Under the pieces are notes generated by a model that saw nothing but the letters and a program-made list of their open reading frames with translations, was not told the DNA's origin and searched no databases. From Leishmania donovani (taxonomy: Eukaryota > Euglenozoa > Kinetoplastea > Trypanosomatida > Trypanosomatidae), in contig NC_018233.1 in the NCBI RefSeq assembly GCF_000227135.1, forward strand, positions 62,001-126,000: a DNA stretch of 64,000 nt. Direction: 5' to 3'. A program made the position numbers and the translations under genes. Shown piece by piece: positions 9,038-19,668 of this stretch; the first letter of the stretch is position 1, and the number at the start of each line of letters is the position of its first letter.

Positions 9038-11041
9038 TCACGCGGAGACGGCGCTGGAGGGTGCAGCAAGAGAAGGGGACAAGATCACGTCGAAGGCAGC
9101 GCCATCCACAACAACCGGCGCTGGCACCTTCTGCGCTGCGTAGTACAGCTTAAAGTGCATAAGCCACGCCTCGAAGCGCGCGGCGGGCGTTAGCGGCGAC
9201 TTCTCCACATCAGCAGTCGCAGTATGAGTCGGCTCCGCCGCTACAGAGGGAGTCTTCTCCGTCCTCTTGCAGGCCCTGCGTGCGTTGCCCTTGGTCACTT
9301 TAGAGCGGCCGCGACCGCTGCTTCGGGCTTCATCAGCGGGAACCGGCACAGCTGCGGTCCGCTGCGACAACTCCCACACCACCCACCGGCTCTCCGCCGA
9401 CCCGCTCAGCACCGCGGCGTCCACGAGGGGCAGCTGGCACCCGTCCTTCAGCTCTACAGCGATGCCCAGCCGCTCCGGGCAGACAACAACCGTTGCCAGA
9501 GACGTCACAGGGAGCATGACATAGAAAGGTTTCGTCGCTCTGCCACTCGCACCACTGTCGTGGGGTGCAGCAGCAGCAGCAGCGGCCTTGTCCGACGGTG
9601 ACCGCTGAAGACGCGACCACATCTCGTTGGGGTTCGGCATCGTCCACTTGATGTGCATCGGCGTGAACGTGAGCTGGGTCGGCGCAACGACGGCAGCATC
9701 CTCGTGGCGTACCCGCTTTTGCTTCGGCGGAGTTGCCGATGCGGGCGAGTCACGACGGCGTTGCTTGCCGCTCGGTGTGGCCGACTCAACGTCCCTGTCG
9801 ACGTCAGCATCTGCGTCCGCCTCCAGGTCGCGCTCCTCCCTCGCCACCCCACGTGCGTCGTAGCTGACGTTGCCAAGCCGCACTGCGTCGTACACGACTG
9901 CAGCAGGTGGTTCAGCAGGGACAGCTATGGCGACGGGATCAGCCAAAGGCGTGTGAATACTGTCGGCTGTGTCTTCCACACCGCTCGTCTCCTCTACCGC
10001 CTCCATGGAAGTCACCCGTGCGTCCTGCGAAGCGACTAGGGACACGCTGCGCCGTCCGCTGCTACTAGGCTTCTGCGCCTCCTCCACTTCTTCCGCCGCC
10101 TCTCGCGTCGCGTCCTTTTCATGAGAAATCGGCGAGGTGAATAGCTGCTGCGGTACACCGCGAGGGGACGTGTCGCATCGGATGTCGAAGGCAGTCAAGC
10201 AATGAGCAGCTGAGCCCGCCACCGCTGGGTCAAGGGAACGCTGCTCTACCACCGCCGCCACGGTAGCAGCCGCTGGCGTCGCCGAGGCTGGCGTGCGCAT
10301 TGACGACGGCATCGGCTTCGCAAGTGAGCGCTGGGCCGTGTCCAACAGCGCACGCTCCTCCACCTCTAGCACGCCCCTCGCCGGCAGTACCAGCGGCGTG
10401 GATGTGTACTCGAACGTCTCCGGCGGCCGCTCCGCCGACAGGCGCAAGTCCACGCGCCACTGCACTAGCTCAGGGCCGTCGTAGGCGTCTGGCGGAAGAG
10501 CCTCGCCCACGGCCACGTCACGCATGCCGCCAAAGATGCACACGTCGCCGTGATTCAGCTCGGTCGGGTCGGTGCCGCTAATGCGAATGCCGTTCACGAA
10601 GGTCCCGTTCGAGCTGCACATGTCCGTTATGTACACTCGAGTGGTGCGGTCGACGTGCCCGCCATCACGGAGGGTAGGCTGATGGCGCGGGGTGCTTAGC
10701 GTGTCGGCTGCGTCGATGGGTGTGTCCTCGCAGTGCGGAGCTGTGCCACCAGCACAGGCATGGTTAGGCGTGGAGCTGGCGTCGGCCGTCATCGGGGTTT
10801 CGGTGGCAGTGGTTGCGGTTGACGTTGACGGTGCTGTTGCCACGCTCTTCACCTGCATGGCGAAGAGGCTGCACTGCACCTGGGAGGAGAAGAGCAGAGA
10901 CGGATCAAGTAGTACCGCGCAGTGCGTGGCGCGACCCACCGTCACGGGTGTACCGTTACTCGGGAGTGTGACGCGCATGCGCCGGTCCAGCGACCAAGGC
11001 CCGCGCACGAGCACAAAGTCCACCTCTACGTCATTCGCCAT
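9038..11041 (-). CDS. FHA-domain protein, 667 aa
   Basis: A forkhead-associated (phosphothreonine-binding) domain occupies roughly residues 1-160. The visible hallmarks are the GR in VTVGRATHC, a strand LLFSSQVQC, then after a low-complexity insertion of about 80 residues the sequence DMCSSNGTFVNGIRI and LNHGDVCIFGG. The insertion between the SSQ strand and the SNGT motif is unusual. The middle (about 200-480) is Ala/Ser/Thr/Glu-rich and probably disordered, with an acidic run (EADADADVDRDVE) and a Lys/Arg-rich patch likely to serve as a nuclear signal (KQRRRDS, PPKQKRVR). An ordered C-terminal region (about 520-660) includes FYVMLPVTSLATVVV and ESRWVVWELSQ, of unknown fold. A phospho-dependent nuclear adaptor is likely. 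The start at 11041 (MANDVEVDF) is chosen because the upstream frame is microsatellite-derived. Confidence 0.85.
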   Translation of the reverse strand: MANDVEVDFVLVRGPWSLDRRMRVTLPSNGTPVTVGRATHCAVLLDPSLLFSSQVQCSLFAMQVKSVATAPSTSTATTATETPMTADASSTPNHACAGGTAPHCEDTPIDAADTLSTPRHQPTLRDGGHVDRTTRVYITDMCSSNGTFVNGIRISGTDPTELNHGDVCIFGGMRDVAVGEALPPDAYDGPELVQWRVDLRLSAERPPETFEYTSTPLVLPARGVLEVEERALLDTAQRSLAKPMPSSMRTPASATPAAATVAAVVEQRSLDPAVAGSAAHCLTAFDIRCDTSPRGVPQQLFTSPISHEKDATREAAEEVEEAQKPSSSGRRSVSLVASQDARVTSMEAVEETSGVEDTADSIHTPLADPVAIAVPAEPPAAVVYDAVRLGNVSYDARGVAREERDLEADADADVDRDVESATPSGKQRRRDSPASATPPKQKRVRHEDAAVVAPTQLTFTPMHIKWTMPNPNEMWSRLQRSPSDKAAAAAAAPHDSGASGRATKPFYVMLPVTSLATVVVCPERLGIAVELKDGCQLPLVDAAVLSGSAESRWVVWELSQRTAAVPVPADEARSSGRGRSKVTKGNARRACKRTEKTPSVAAEPTHTATADVEKSPLTPAARFEAWLMHFKLYYAAQKVPAPVVVDGAAFDVILSPSLAAPSSAVSA

Positions 11042-11932
11042 CTCGAAAAACGTGTATGCAGGCGCTATGCTACCCTGCTCCTCTATCTGTGTGTGTGTGT
11101 GTGTACGAACACTCCCGCCTTCTCTGAGCGGCGGCGTGTTGGCCTTCGATCGTTGTTTCGGTGCAGATGTACCTTCTTGTCTGCGGGCGTGGATCTGTGT
11201 GCGCATGCTCCTACGCGTGCGTCTCCCCACACATGCTCCGAGGGACGATGATTGCTTTGGTTGCTGCTGATCAGCCGTGTCTACGCTTGTGTGTGCGTGT
11301 GTGTTGGGGTGTCGGGTGGAGGGAGGCGGGATGGAAGTACCAACGGGAAAGAGAGAAGCGAAGAGGAGGGATGCGCCAGGCAAGGGCAGGAGCGCAACAA
11401 GCGCATCGCGGCCCGTCTGCAGCGCCGCATCGCCGCTCTCTTCACCGGTGTGGGAAGCTTCGGTGAGGGAGGATGGGGCCGAGGGGAGGGGAAGGATCTC
11501 CGAGGTGCGTGACCGGGATGAAAGCAAAGGTGTTCGGAGTGGCTCTTGCCGCTCCCTCCTTTCATGTGTGGCGGTCCTCTTCGCATATCCGCTTTTATTG
11601 TTGGTGTTATTCGTCCTCGTGCCGGGATAGGCGATGTGTCGGTGTGTGGGTAAGGCGTTCATGGAAGGCGCGGGGGGTGGCTGAGACGCTCACAGGACAA
11701 AAGAGAGGGGGTAGAAGAACTCGGCGCACGCCCCCCCCCCTCCCCCTCCCCTCCTTCGCCATGAAGACAACACCCAACACACACGGACCCACGTGCACGC
11801 ACCCTTTTTCCTATTTTACATGCTGAACCTCAGCTTGGCGCACACACGTGTGTTTGTGCAGGCACGTCCGCGCAGAGTTGCTGCCAGACTCGAGCGATGG
11901 CCTAGCTTGTTTCCTTCTCCCTCCATCCCAGC
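11042..11932. other. intergenic region
   Basis: No gene is visible. It holds a GT run at about 11088-11104, a GT-rich stretch at 11287-11310, and a poly-C/pyrimidine tract at about 11731-11757. The last of these reads as poly-G on the transcribed sense strand. Confidence 0.55.
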
Positions 11933-12793
11933 CTACATGTTCATAGATGTCGCCCCACCGGTGCGCTGCTTCAAGTTGCGCGTGAACTGCTGCGGGCGGC
12001 CGTGCTGCGGCAGCTTGTAGTCCGAGGGTGTCGACTCCTTTCCGTACTCCTCGTTTGTTGTCGTGTAGAGCGGGTGCTGGCGGCCCTCGCCAAGCAGACG
12101 GCTCAGACGGGAGTGGCTGCGCGAGCCGGTCAGCTGCACCGTCGCCTGGCTCTGATCTAGCTTCGGTCGATCGAGGCAAAACGCCCGCGTGCACCACAGC
12201 TCGAAGTCGGTGTCATCCTTGATCCGCATCGAAACACCGACGCAGTACATGCGCATCTCTGCCGCTGTCAGCTGCACCATGGGTGTGCCGTCGGCCGCGC
12301 AGAAGTTGTCGAAGAAAGCAAGCAACACATCGTCCTCGGAGCGCGCGCCGTTTCGCACCTCTGGATGCCGCAGCACGTCGTAGTGGTCACTTAGGGTCAT
12401 GTAGGAGATAGTACCGGTGCCCTTGGGGTCTAGCTTGCGGATAACAAGGTCCACCACGTGCTTCCTGCGCGACGTCAGCGAGGCTGTGCTCAGACTCTCA
12501 ATGAGAGCCGACGTGTCGATCATCCTACAACCCTGCTGTCCGTCAGTGGCGCCGGTGGCGTAGGCCTCGCACATGTGCGCGTAATCCTCGTCGGAGAGGA
12601 AGACGGAAATGTCCCGCAGCGCATCGCGCACCATGTCTGCCGAGGCAGGCGATGGGAAACGCTCCAGCTGGCTCGCAACACGCCACAGCTGCTTGTGGCA
12701 GAGCCGCTCCGCAGCCTTGCGGAGGATGTCTGCCAGAAACGGCTTCTTCGTCAGCTCTAGCGACGAGGACGGGGCCACCGTGGAGTGCTTCAT
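11933..12793 (-). CDS. EF-hand-like (calcyphosin-like) protein, 286 aa
   Basis: The helical, soluble sequence contains EF-hand-like helix-loop-helix units. The clearest is LVIRKLDPKGTGTISYMTL at roughly residues 130-150, in which the Ca-binding loop is incomplete (DPKGTGTISY ends without the usual Glu). Others are degenerate (ISVFLSDEDYAHMCEAY, FFDNFCAADGTPMVQLTAAEM). The arrangement and length resemble calcyphosin-like EF-hand proteins common in flagellates. Ca binding is uncertain because the loops are imperfect. The C-terminus is basic and polar (KLPQHGRPQQFTRNLKQR). The start at 12793 (MKHSTVAPSS) is used because the upstream codons encode a His/Thr run from a GT repeat. Confidence 0.75.
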   Translation of the reverse strand: MKHSTVAPSSSLELTKKPFLADILRKAAERLCHKQLWRVASQLERFPSPASADMVRDALRDISVFLSDEDYAHMCEAYATGATDGQQGCRMIDTSALIESLSTASLTSRRKHVVDLVIRKLDPKGTGTISYMTLSDHYDVLRHPEVRNGARSEDDVLLAFFDNFCAADGTPMVQLTAAEMRMYCVGVSMRIKDDTDFELWCTRAFCLDRPKLDQSQATVQLTGSRSHSRLSRLLGEGRQHPLYTTTNEEYGKESTPSDYKLPQHGRPQQFTRNLKQRTGGATSMNM

Positions 12794-13483
12794 GGGCGAG
12801 TGTGTACGTGTGTGTGTGTGGTGTTTGTGTGGGTATATGTGGGTGGCGACGGGCAACAGTGAGGCTGCTCCCTGTAAAAGATGAAGGGAGGAGAAAGGAG
12901 GAGGGAAGAGATGGGGTGGTGCTCAGAATCTCTATCAACGGAAACGCGCCCGTCTGCCTTCGCCCGTTTCGGCTCTATGGGGTTCCTCCCTCCCCCCCCC
13001 GGGAAGGGAGAGGAGGGGAGGGGGGCGAAAGCCAAGAGGGAGACAAGGGCATTGCCAAGCTGCACCTGCGGAGCGCCCCTTCTCCTTGAGATGCACAGCC
13101 GTGGAGCTACCGGGTGCGGGGCCGAGATCCAGAACTCGCGTCGTGTCCGCTGCGCCACGCCTACCTTGCTTACTGCCTCTGCATTCTTCTTCCCTGTTAC
13201 GTTAAGCGGCGTCTGAGTGGGGTGTGGCACCGGTGCACACGTCTCCAGTTCGAGGGGGAAAAGATGGTGGAGGGCGACGCCGCTTCGGGGTGCACTTCAG
13301 TGCATGCGCTTGTCTCGCTTGGCAGGCAGAACAGCCACAGCGAAAAGAGGTGGGAGGAAGCGAGGACAGCAGCCACACAACCTCGCCTTCGGAAACCGAT
13401 AATCATAAGGAAGCGCACGCGCACCAGCAACACGACAATCAACGATGTAGCCATCTGCCATCGTTGGCTGAGCGCCTTGCCCG
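12794..13483. other. intergenic region
   Basis: It contains a GT run near 12807-12820, a C-run at about 12992-13001 within GA/C-rich sequence, and a weak tRNA-like palindromic stretch at 13091-13164 that I do not accept as a gene. No supported coding region. Confidence 0.5.
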
Positions 13484-14125
13484 CTAATCTTCCTTGTTCC
13501 CCCTCCCCTCCGCCGGGGCACGGAAGACGGTGGCCGACGCCGCCGTCATCAAGGCAGTCATCAAGACCGTACCCGCCATCGGCATGCCTGACGCGGCGCC
13601 AACAACGGCACCGATGGCGTGCAGCCCCCACGCAGCCGTCGCGGCCACAGACTGCCCGGTAGTGAAGCTGCGGCACATGGCCAGCATCGTGATAAGGGTA
13701 AGGTATGCCTCGGCGCCACACGCCAAATTGGCCGCCTCGAAGCCGCGACTAGACATCGAGTGGTACCATGGGAACCAGCGGAAGAGCACGGTGTAGCACA
13801 GGCACCACATCGTCGCCACCGCCGCACCTGTATCGCCGTCCCCGCAGTCGTGCAGGTGCATTACCTTAGCCGCCTTGGCGTCGTTCAAGATGAAGAAACA
13901 AAACGCGACCGTCACCAGCGGCAGCAGCGCGCCCTGCACGCAAACCTGCGCCACCACCACGTCAGGCGGCACCGCCATGGTGATGGTGGACTGCGCTAGC
14001 TGCACCGCGGCCATCACAATGCTCAGTTTCGCCAGTCTTCTCAGCGAGATGTTGTGCCCCTTCACCATGGCGGCCAGCGGGATGATCATGAGACCATGCA
14101 CGCTCATGTTTAATATGATGCCCAT
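13484..14125 (-). CDS. multi-pass membrane protein, 213 aa
   Basis: This is a small, strongly hydrophobic protein with about six membrane-spanning segments, at approximately residues 4-21, 32-52, 55-78, 98-118, 128-149 and 165-197 (the last may be two). Short polar loops separate them, including KGHNISLRRLAK between the first two and NDAKAAKVMHLHDCGDGDTG between the third and fourth. The tail is charged (RAPAEGRGNKED). There are several Cys and Met residues in the spans and a WFPWYH motif. I do not recognise the family; a small transporter or organelle membrane component is possible. The first ATG (14125) begins a credible first span; the next possible start is Met7. Confidence 0.75.
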   Translation of the reverse strand: MGIILNMSVHGLMIIPLAAMVKGHNISLRRLAKLSIVMAAVQLAQSTITMAVPPDVVVAQVCVQGALLPLVTVAFCFFILNDAKAAKVMHLHDCGDGDTGAAVATMWCLCYTVLFRWFPWYHSMSSRGFEAANLACGAEAYLTLITMLAMCRSFTTGQSVAATAAWGLHAIGAVVGAASGMPMAGTVLMTALMTAASATVFRAPAEGRGNKED

Positions 14126-15217
14126 GTTGCCTACTTGTTGTATGTCCGCGTGTGTGTGGGTGTGGGTGCCCTTGTGTAGCTAACGTCGATGGTGGAGCGC
14201 CGTCGAGTGCCTGTGCGAGTAAGCAGGCGAGCGGGTGGGTGAGTTTCCTTTTCTCTGTATGTTGCAGCACTGCGCGTCTCGTGATTTGCGTCCCTTGTTG
14301 CGTTGCTCCTTCACATGCAAGCACGGAAACACCTTCAACACATAGAAGGACGTGGACGTAGGTCGTGCGGCCGATTGGCGGTGAGCGAGAGAAAGGGAGA
14401 GGGAGAGAGAGGGAGGGAGGGAAGAGGGGAGGGGCAGAGTGCCGCAAGAGCAACAAGCATGGGCAGACGCCCACACGTGCATGTATCGGTGCACATGAAG
14501 GGGAGGCGGCGGGCGAAATATGCGGTCTTTCGTCAGAAAAGAGGCGCGGAGGTGAGGAGGGGGGTCTGGCGAAGCGGTGTCCGCCCCCACACACACTACA
14601 CACACCCTTTCTTCGGCCTGTCTTCTTGAGTGGCGTTCCATACCCTTCTTGTGGCGGCTGTTCTCTGTCTCGATTCGAAGTTCGGGATTGTACGCACCTC
14701 ATCACCATCACCATCATCCGTCCTGCTGCACGCAAGCACACGCACGTGAAGAATCAGAACCCGAGCGAGCGAGGTGCGCGTGGGTGCGCCATCTCGGACG
14801 CATGTGCATTCTCATGCACCGATGCGCAGCAACAACCGCAAAGAACAAACAAGTGGGGGGAGGGGGGCGAGGAGAGCTGCTCAAAGGCAATACGTGCGAG
14901 CGCCCAAGACCTTCGGCACTACGAGAATCGAGAATATCAAGGAAGAGGCACACGACATCGGCGCACATCGGACAGAGAGTCAAATGGGTGGAGAACCGCG
15001 ACGGAAAGGCTCGTGGGGGGAGGGGGAGGAATACATCGGTGCCACGTGTCCACTGTGAAACAAGGAGAGCAGCGGCGAGGTGCGCCGTGGTCGTGCCACG
15101 TCCTCCCTCTCCTCCCTTGCCCACCTCCACAGCGACCACCGCCACGCGCATCGCGCATCGCGTCAATCCCCATGGCGTCCACTCCCCCTCCCCCTTGCCC
15201 CCCCCCTCTTCAACGCT
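14126..15217. other. intergenic region
   Basis: It contains a G/A tract at about 14389-14445, C-rich tracts around 15182-15210 and a CA run near 14587-14605. A long plus-strand open frame (from 14365) crosses this region and the end of the next gene, but it is compositionally a shadow. No gene is supported. Confidence 0.55.
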
Positions 15218-18190
15218 TCAGTTACCGCGCGGAATGGGTGCCAAGTACATCGCAAGCGTTTGAACCGCCTGCACTGACATGCCCAGCGTGTACTCGGAGG
15301 CAGAAGCCTGGAAGAGGAAGGCATTGCCCTCGCAGCAGACGACGATGGCGACGCGCAGTGGGTCGTCCAGCTCCTCTTGCGAGCGCTGAGACTCGTCACC
15401 ACGCGGTCCGTAGAAGGGCTGACTCTCCTGATCGCCCCTCGTGCTTGCCTCGGCACCACCACTCGCCGCAGCACCGGCGGCAGCGGCGGCAGCGGCCTTC
15501 CGCAACGACGCAGCTGTCACTGGAGTGCTCGCCTTCCCGGTCGTGCCGGAGGACGCAGGCGTGGGTTGTGGCTGCTGTTGCTGGCCCCAGAGGTAGCTCG
15601 CTGGCGGGGGTGGAGGTGGGAAGTACTGCGCGAAGGGGTTCAGCTGACCAATCTCCTCTTCCAACAGGGCATCCCGGGCACCTACCCAGTCGGACGTGAC
15701 CTGCGAGCTGCCACCGCCACCACCAACGCCACAACCCTCGTCCCAGCTGGTCACAGAGGGCGCCGGTGGCACGGCGCTGCCGCTACCCCCGCCGATGCGT
15801 TGCGCGCCTCCGTCCCCAATGTCCCCCGCGTACCACAGAGGCTTGAAGCACACACGGACGGCCGGCATCGCGTTCATCGTAGTGCGCTCCTGTGACACAA
15901 TGTGCACGCCGCCAGGGAACTGAGCAAGGTAGTAGCGGATCATGTGCTGCAGTTGTCGGAAGATGGAGCGCTGACGAGTACCTCGGCGCTCTGCAATGGG
16001 GCGCGGCGGGAGCGCCTTGGACGGCGTTGGAGGCCGGCCGTCCGTCGTTGCCGTGGCCGCAGCAAAGCCAGTACCACCGCCGCCACTGCTGCCGTCCTCT
16101 ACCGGTGACGTGGTAGACGTGAAGAGCGGAAAGACGCGCACTGTCACGCCGACCTTCTCCACCCCGTACGTGGCCTGCACCACACAGAGCGGATCAGCCA
16201 GCATGGGCTCCTCGACAGTCGCCATCCCAGTCGGCGGCAGCGACAGACGGAAGGGCAGCACGTCATGCCGGATATTGCAGTACAGCACCGACACGCTCTG
16301 GCCGTAGTGGTTGCCGAGTGACACAGAGTTCATGACGGTGGCGCAAAACGAAACAAACTCCGTGGAGGTGTGCCGCAGCGCCGAGGCAATGAAGTGGAAA
16401 CTCACGCATGCCGTGCCGACGGGCACGTAGAAGGCGCTCCAGTACGCCTTGACCGTGCCAGCAGTCAAGTCAGCCACCCCCGTGGAAGACCGCGAGCGAG
16501 CAGCGGCCGCCGCAGCAGCAGCGCTCTCTAATGCGTCCGGGACGAGGGTCAGATAGGCACTGTTAACGTCCACGCGCACTTCGCGGAAGAGGGAGAAGGC
16601 GGTGACGAGCGCCACTGCGTCGCTGTCCTCCTCGCGGGTGTCGTCACCAGCGCTGAAGTTCCCCTTGAGCGCGATCGACAGCGGGTACGGCTCTACCAGC
16701 AACGTCTGGCGCGAAGGCGGGTGCGCGGCGTTGGGGGCCTGAAAGACGACGTGCGGTGCACGGTTGTCATCGCTGCTGCCGAGCACGAGGCCCAACTGGC
16801 GCACAGCCTTGCACACCTGCTGTTCGAGGTACGTTTGCCATGCATACGGGACCCCGCTGCCACCCGTCGCACCTGCCGCGCCGCCGCCGTCGAGGGTGCC
16901 CGTCGCCGTGGAGACACCCGCTGGCTCGTACGAAGCAATGAGTCCCATGCGACGACCTCCACGACTCATCGCCGTTGCGTATGGCACCATCCACGCGCCT
17001 TCATCGCAGCCGCCGCCACCGTGGCCAACGTAGTAGTAGGAGGGACGGCAGTAGGGCGGATACGCGGCCCCGTCCGCACCTGCAGTACCTCGTGTGTACG
17101 GCTGGGGTGCATTGATGCCGCCGGAAAAGGTTGACAGGAGCCCGCCACCACCGGCAGTCATAGAGGAGGTGAAAAGGCGGTCCTCGACGCCGTCGCTCTC
17201 CGCAAGGCCCTCGTGGACAAGGAAGTCCAGGGGCAGGTGGTACCCCAGGCCTAGCCGCGGTTCAGACACGAGAAGGTACGACGGCGACGGAGACGGCGTG
17301 GCAAAGGCGAGGAAGCGCACAATGTCGTAGACGGCTGTCGGCATCACGCTGCGCACGCGCGTCGGGGCCACGTACTGCACCGTCACCGCGAGCCGCTCGT
17401 GTACTACGAAGATGGAGAAGACACAGTTCATGACCCGGTGGTCATCGACGTAGCAGTACTCCGCTGCTGGGTGATCCTTGCTACCAATGCGCGCGGTCGA
17501 TTGTCCTACAATCTTGGCGCAGTCGGCAATCCGGCCGAGACTAGCCTCTCTATACGCCGCCGCTGTCTGTGGCTCGTAGAGCTCCTCGATAGTGACCGCC
17601 ATGCGGTGCGTTGGCTCCCGCACCGTGCGGAAGGTTAGCAGGATCAGCGGCGCCTGCCGCTCCTCTTGCTTCAACTCGAAGACGGGGGAGAAGGGCAGCT
17701 GAATGCCGAGCTGGGCGTCGTACCACTCCATCAGCTTCGCATTGTGCCGCTTCACGTGCATGGAGGCGCGAGCAGTGAAGTAGTTTCGCGGTGGCAGCTG
17801 AGGCCGCTCCGGGGGGGTTCGCGTCCCCGTCGCTGCCACCCCACCAGCGCTGCCGCTGCTGCCCGCTACCACCATCTCGCTGTCATTGCCAGCACCACCA
17901 CCACCAGCACTCGTGCGGCCACCAGCGGAGGACGGACCCGCTCCCTTTGCCTTACTGCTCGACGCTGCCTCCCTCGGCGCGCCCTTTCGCTGCCCCCACT
18001 TGGAGATCGCTGCCTTGTCTTCCGCCGCCGCGGAGGCGGCGGCACGCTGTGCCAGCCATTTCCGTACGTTGGCGTAGGTGGTGATGCCGAGCATGACGGC
18101 CGCGCACAGTGACACCTTGCCGAGTGAGCCTGGAAGGGCATCCAATCGTGAAAGCGCCTTCGGGTTCACAGCGCCATGCGTGTCCGGCAT
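15218..18190 (-). CDS. large membrane-anchored hypothetical protein, 990 aa
   Basis: The start at 18190 (MPDTHGA) gives one hydrophobic segment at about residues 22-42 (SLGKVSLCAAVMLGITTYA). It is followed by a basic linker (ANVRKWLAQR), consistent with a single N-terminal anchor and a large soluble part. After a Gly/Ser/Ala-rich linker come several ordered blocks with a similar rhythm of strands and helices. These begin near FSPVFELKQEERQAPLILLTF, YLLVSEPRLGLGYHLPLDF, LLVEPYPLSIALKGNF, DPLCVVQATYGVEKVGVTVRVF and RVAIVVCCEGNAFLF. Each contains an FxxSxxxV-type end, suggesting repeated related domains; the alternation resembles PsbP/Mog1-like alpha-beta sandwiches, which is inference only. A poly-Pro/Gln stretch lies near the C-terminus. 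No enzyme motif is visible. Confidence 0.8.
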   Translation of the reverse strand: MPDTHGAVNPKALSRLDALPGSLGKVSLCAAVMLGITTYANVRKWLAQRAAASAAAEDKAAISKWGQRKGAPREAASSSKAKGAGPSSAGGRTSAGGGGAGNDSEMVVAGSSGSAGGVAATGTRTPPERPQLPPRNYFTARASMHVKRHNAKLMEWYDAQLGIQLPFSPVFELKQEERQAPLILLTFRTVREPTHRMAVTIEELYEPQTAAAYREASLGRIADCAKIVGQSTARIGSKDHPAAEYCYVDDHRVMNCVFSIFVVHERLAVTVQYVAPTRVRSVMPTAVYDIVRFLAFATPSPSPSYLLVSEPRLGLGYHLPLDFLVHEGLAESDGVEDRLFTSSMTAGGGGLLSTFSGGINAPQPYTRGTAGADGAAYPPYCRPSYYYVGHGGGGCDEGAWMVPYATAMSRGGRRMGLIASYEPAGVSTATGTLDGGGAAGATGGSGVPYAWQTYLEQQVCKAVRQLGLVLGSSDDNRAPHVVFQAPNAAHPPSRQTLLVEPYPLSIALKGNFSAGDDTREEDSDAVALVTAFSLFREVRVDVNSAYLTLVPDALESAAAAAAAARSRSSTGVADLTAGTVKAYWSAFYVPVGTACVSFHFIASALRHTSTEFVSFCATVMNSVSLGNHYGQSVSVLYCNIRHDVLPFRLSLPPTGMATVEEPMLADPLCVVQATYGVEKVGVTVRVFPLFTSTTSPVEDGSSGGGGTGFAAATATTDGRPPTPSKALPPRPIAERRGTRQRSIFRQLQHMIRYYLAQFPGGVHIVSQERTTMNAMPAVRVCFKPLWYAGDIGDGGAQRIGGGSGSAVPPAPSVTSWDEGCGVGGGGGSSQVTSDWVGARDALLEEEIGQLNPFAQYFPPPPPPASYLWGQQQQPQPTPASSGTTGKASTPVTAASLRKAAAAAAAGAAASGGAEASTRGDQESQPFYGPRGDESQRSQEELDDPLRVAIVVCCEGNAFLFQASASEYTLGMSVQAVQTLAMYLAPIPRGN

Positions 18191-19668
18191 TTCCAGCGCT
18201 TTCTCCGAAAAGCGTGCGTGCGGGCGTGTGGGCGAGAGCGAGCGCGTTGTAACGGCGGATGTCAACGACACACGCACACGCACACACCAATGATACACAC
18301 ACACAGAAAGGGAAAAGAGGGTGAGAGGAAGTATCGAAGAGGTGTGCCGGAGTACCTTCGGCGGCGGTGCCGCGCGCGCAGATGTCCCGACTCGTGCCCG
18401 AAGCTCAGCAAAGGCGTTTTTTTTGGGGGGGGAGAAGGGGTAGGGAGGGAGGCACCAGTACACACACACACACGAAGAGAGAGACGTAGATAGGGAGGAA
18501 GGAGGCACTGACGGGTATGCTCGCACAGTGCGGAAGGAAATGAGAGAAGCTACGCGCGAGAGATGTCCTGCAGGACTGCTGCTGTTGCTTGAATGCAAGG
18601 GCTCTTGCCCGCCTCCCTTTTCCTCAGCGCATGAGACAGACTCTGCGCCTGTGTGTGCGTGTATGTGTGCGTGTGCGTGCGTGTATGTGTGCGTACGCTT
18701 TAGCCCTAGTGGTGGTGGTCGTCGTCGTGAGCACCAGAGCATGCAGGGAGAAGAGAAGAGAGGGTGGATGGGAGGCGACTCAAAGAGCTGTGGCTGTTGC
18801 TGCGGTTGCGCGCAGAATCCTACTCAGGGTAGGTACCCAGAGAGCAAGACACGCACGCAGCTACTGTCACCTCCCAGGCAGGCATACATGCATAATGGCT
18901 GATGAGGGGACAACGCCAGCGATGGTAGTCGCCGTTGTCGTGGTCTCGTTGACACTGTTCGCGGGGCGGGCGGGTCTTGCAGGGTGCGCTTGACGATGAA
19001 GAGAGACGAAGGGGAGGGAGAAAACCGTCCGTGGGCAAGTGGCCCAGTGTTTGCGCAGGTCCTGTAGGCGGATGTGCGTATTTATGCAGGGAGGGGGGTT
19101 GTCCGTGCCTTCACTTCGAAGACGCACACATACGTGCACACGCATGGGGAGGGAGGAAGAGGCGCATACACCCCCATCACGCACATATGAAAGCACCGGG
19201 ACAGAGGCGGGGGCGGGGGTCGGGGGCGCGGCACGTCCTTGGAAGGGAGAGCGAGCGAGAGATAAGGCGAAAGAGGTGCGGCAAGGCGAAACGCAGTCGC
19301 TGACTTAGGCACCGTCATCCACTCGGGTTTGAGTGAAAGGGATGGCGGGCGGCGCGGACGGAGGAGTCGTCGTGCGAGAGGATGGACGTGAAAGGGAGGG
19401 AGGAAACAGACAGGAGATGCACACGCACACACATGCAAGGCGGCAAGGAGAAGAGCACGCAACCGGGGAAAGGGCACACAAAAGCGGCTGCTCACCGTCC
19501 ATCTGCCCGTGCCGAGCGCAACAAACACACACACGCAGACACGGGGTCACATGCAAGCAAGCAGTGTCGCCTGCTGTTCGACTCCTCACCTCCTCTTCCT
19601 CATCGCAACCCTTCCACCCCGTCCACCCCGTCCACTCCATTCTCTACGAAGCCACCGCCATCTCGCGC
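18191..19668. other. intergenic region
   Basis: A T8/G8 tract lies at about 18417-18433, an extended GT-rich stretch at 18646-18693 and several CA runs. No gene is supported. The part nearest 18190 is the 5' UTR of the membrane-anchored protein. Confidence 0.55.

Noticed and set aside
13091..13164. tRNA-like stretch on the minus strand (GGCGCAGCGG and a seven-base near-palindromic end pair)
   Set aside because: The ends pair in six of seven positions and a D-arm-like string is present, but the T loop (GTAGCTC) is not TTCGA-like and the anticodon stem leaves an eight-base loop. It may be a decayed tRNA or chance.
14365..15699. 444-codon plus-strand open frame
   Set aside because: Overlaps the C-terminal end of the minus-strand 990-residue protein and intergenic microsatellites. 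The translation is Arg/Ser/Pro-rich with no motif.
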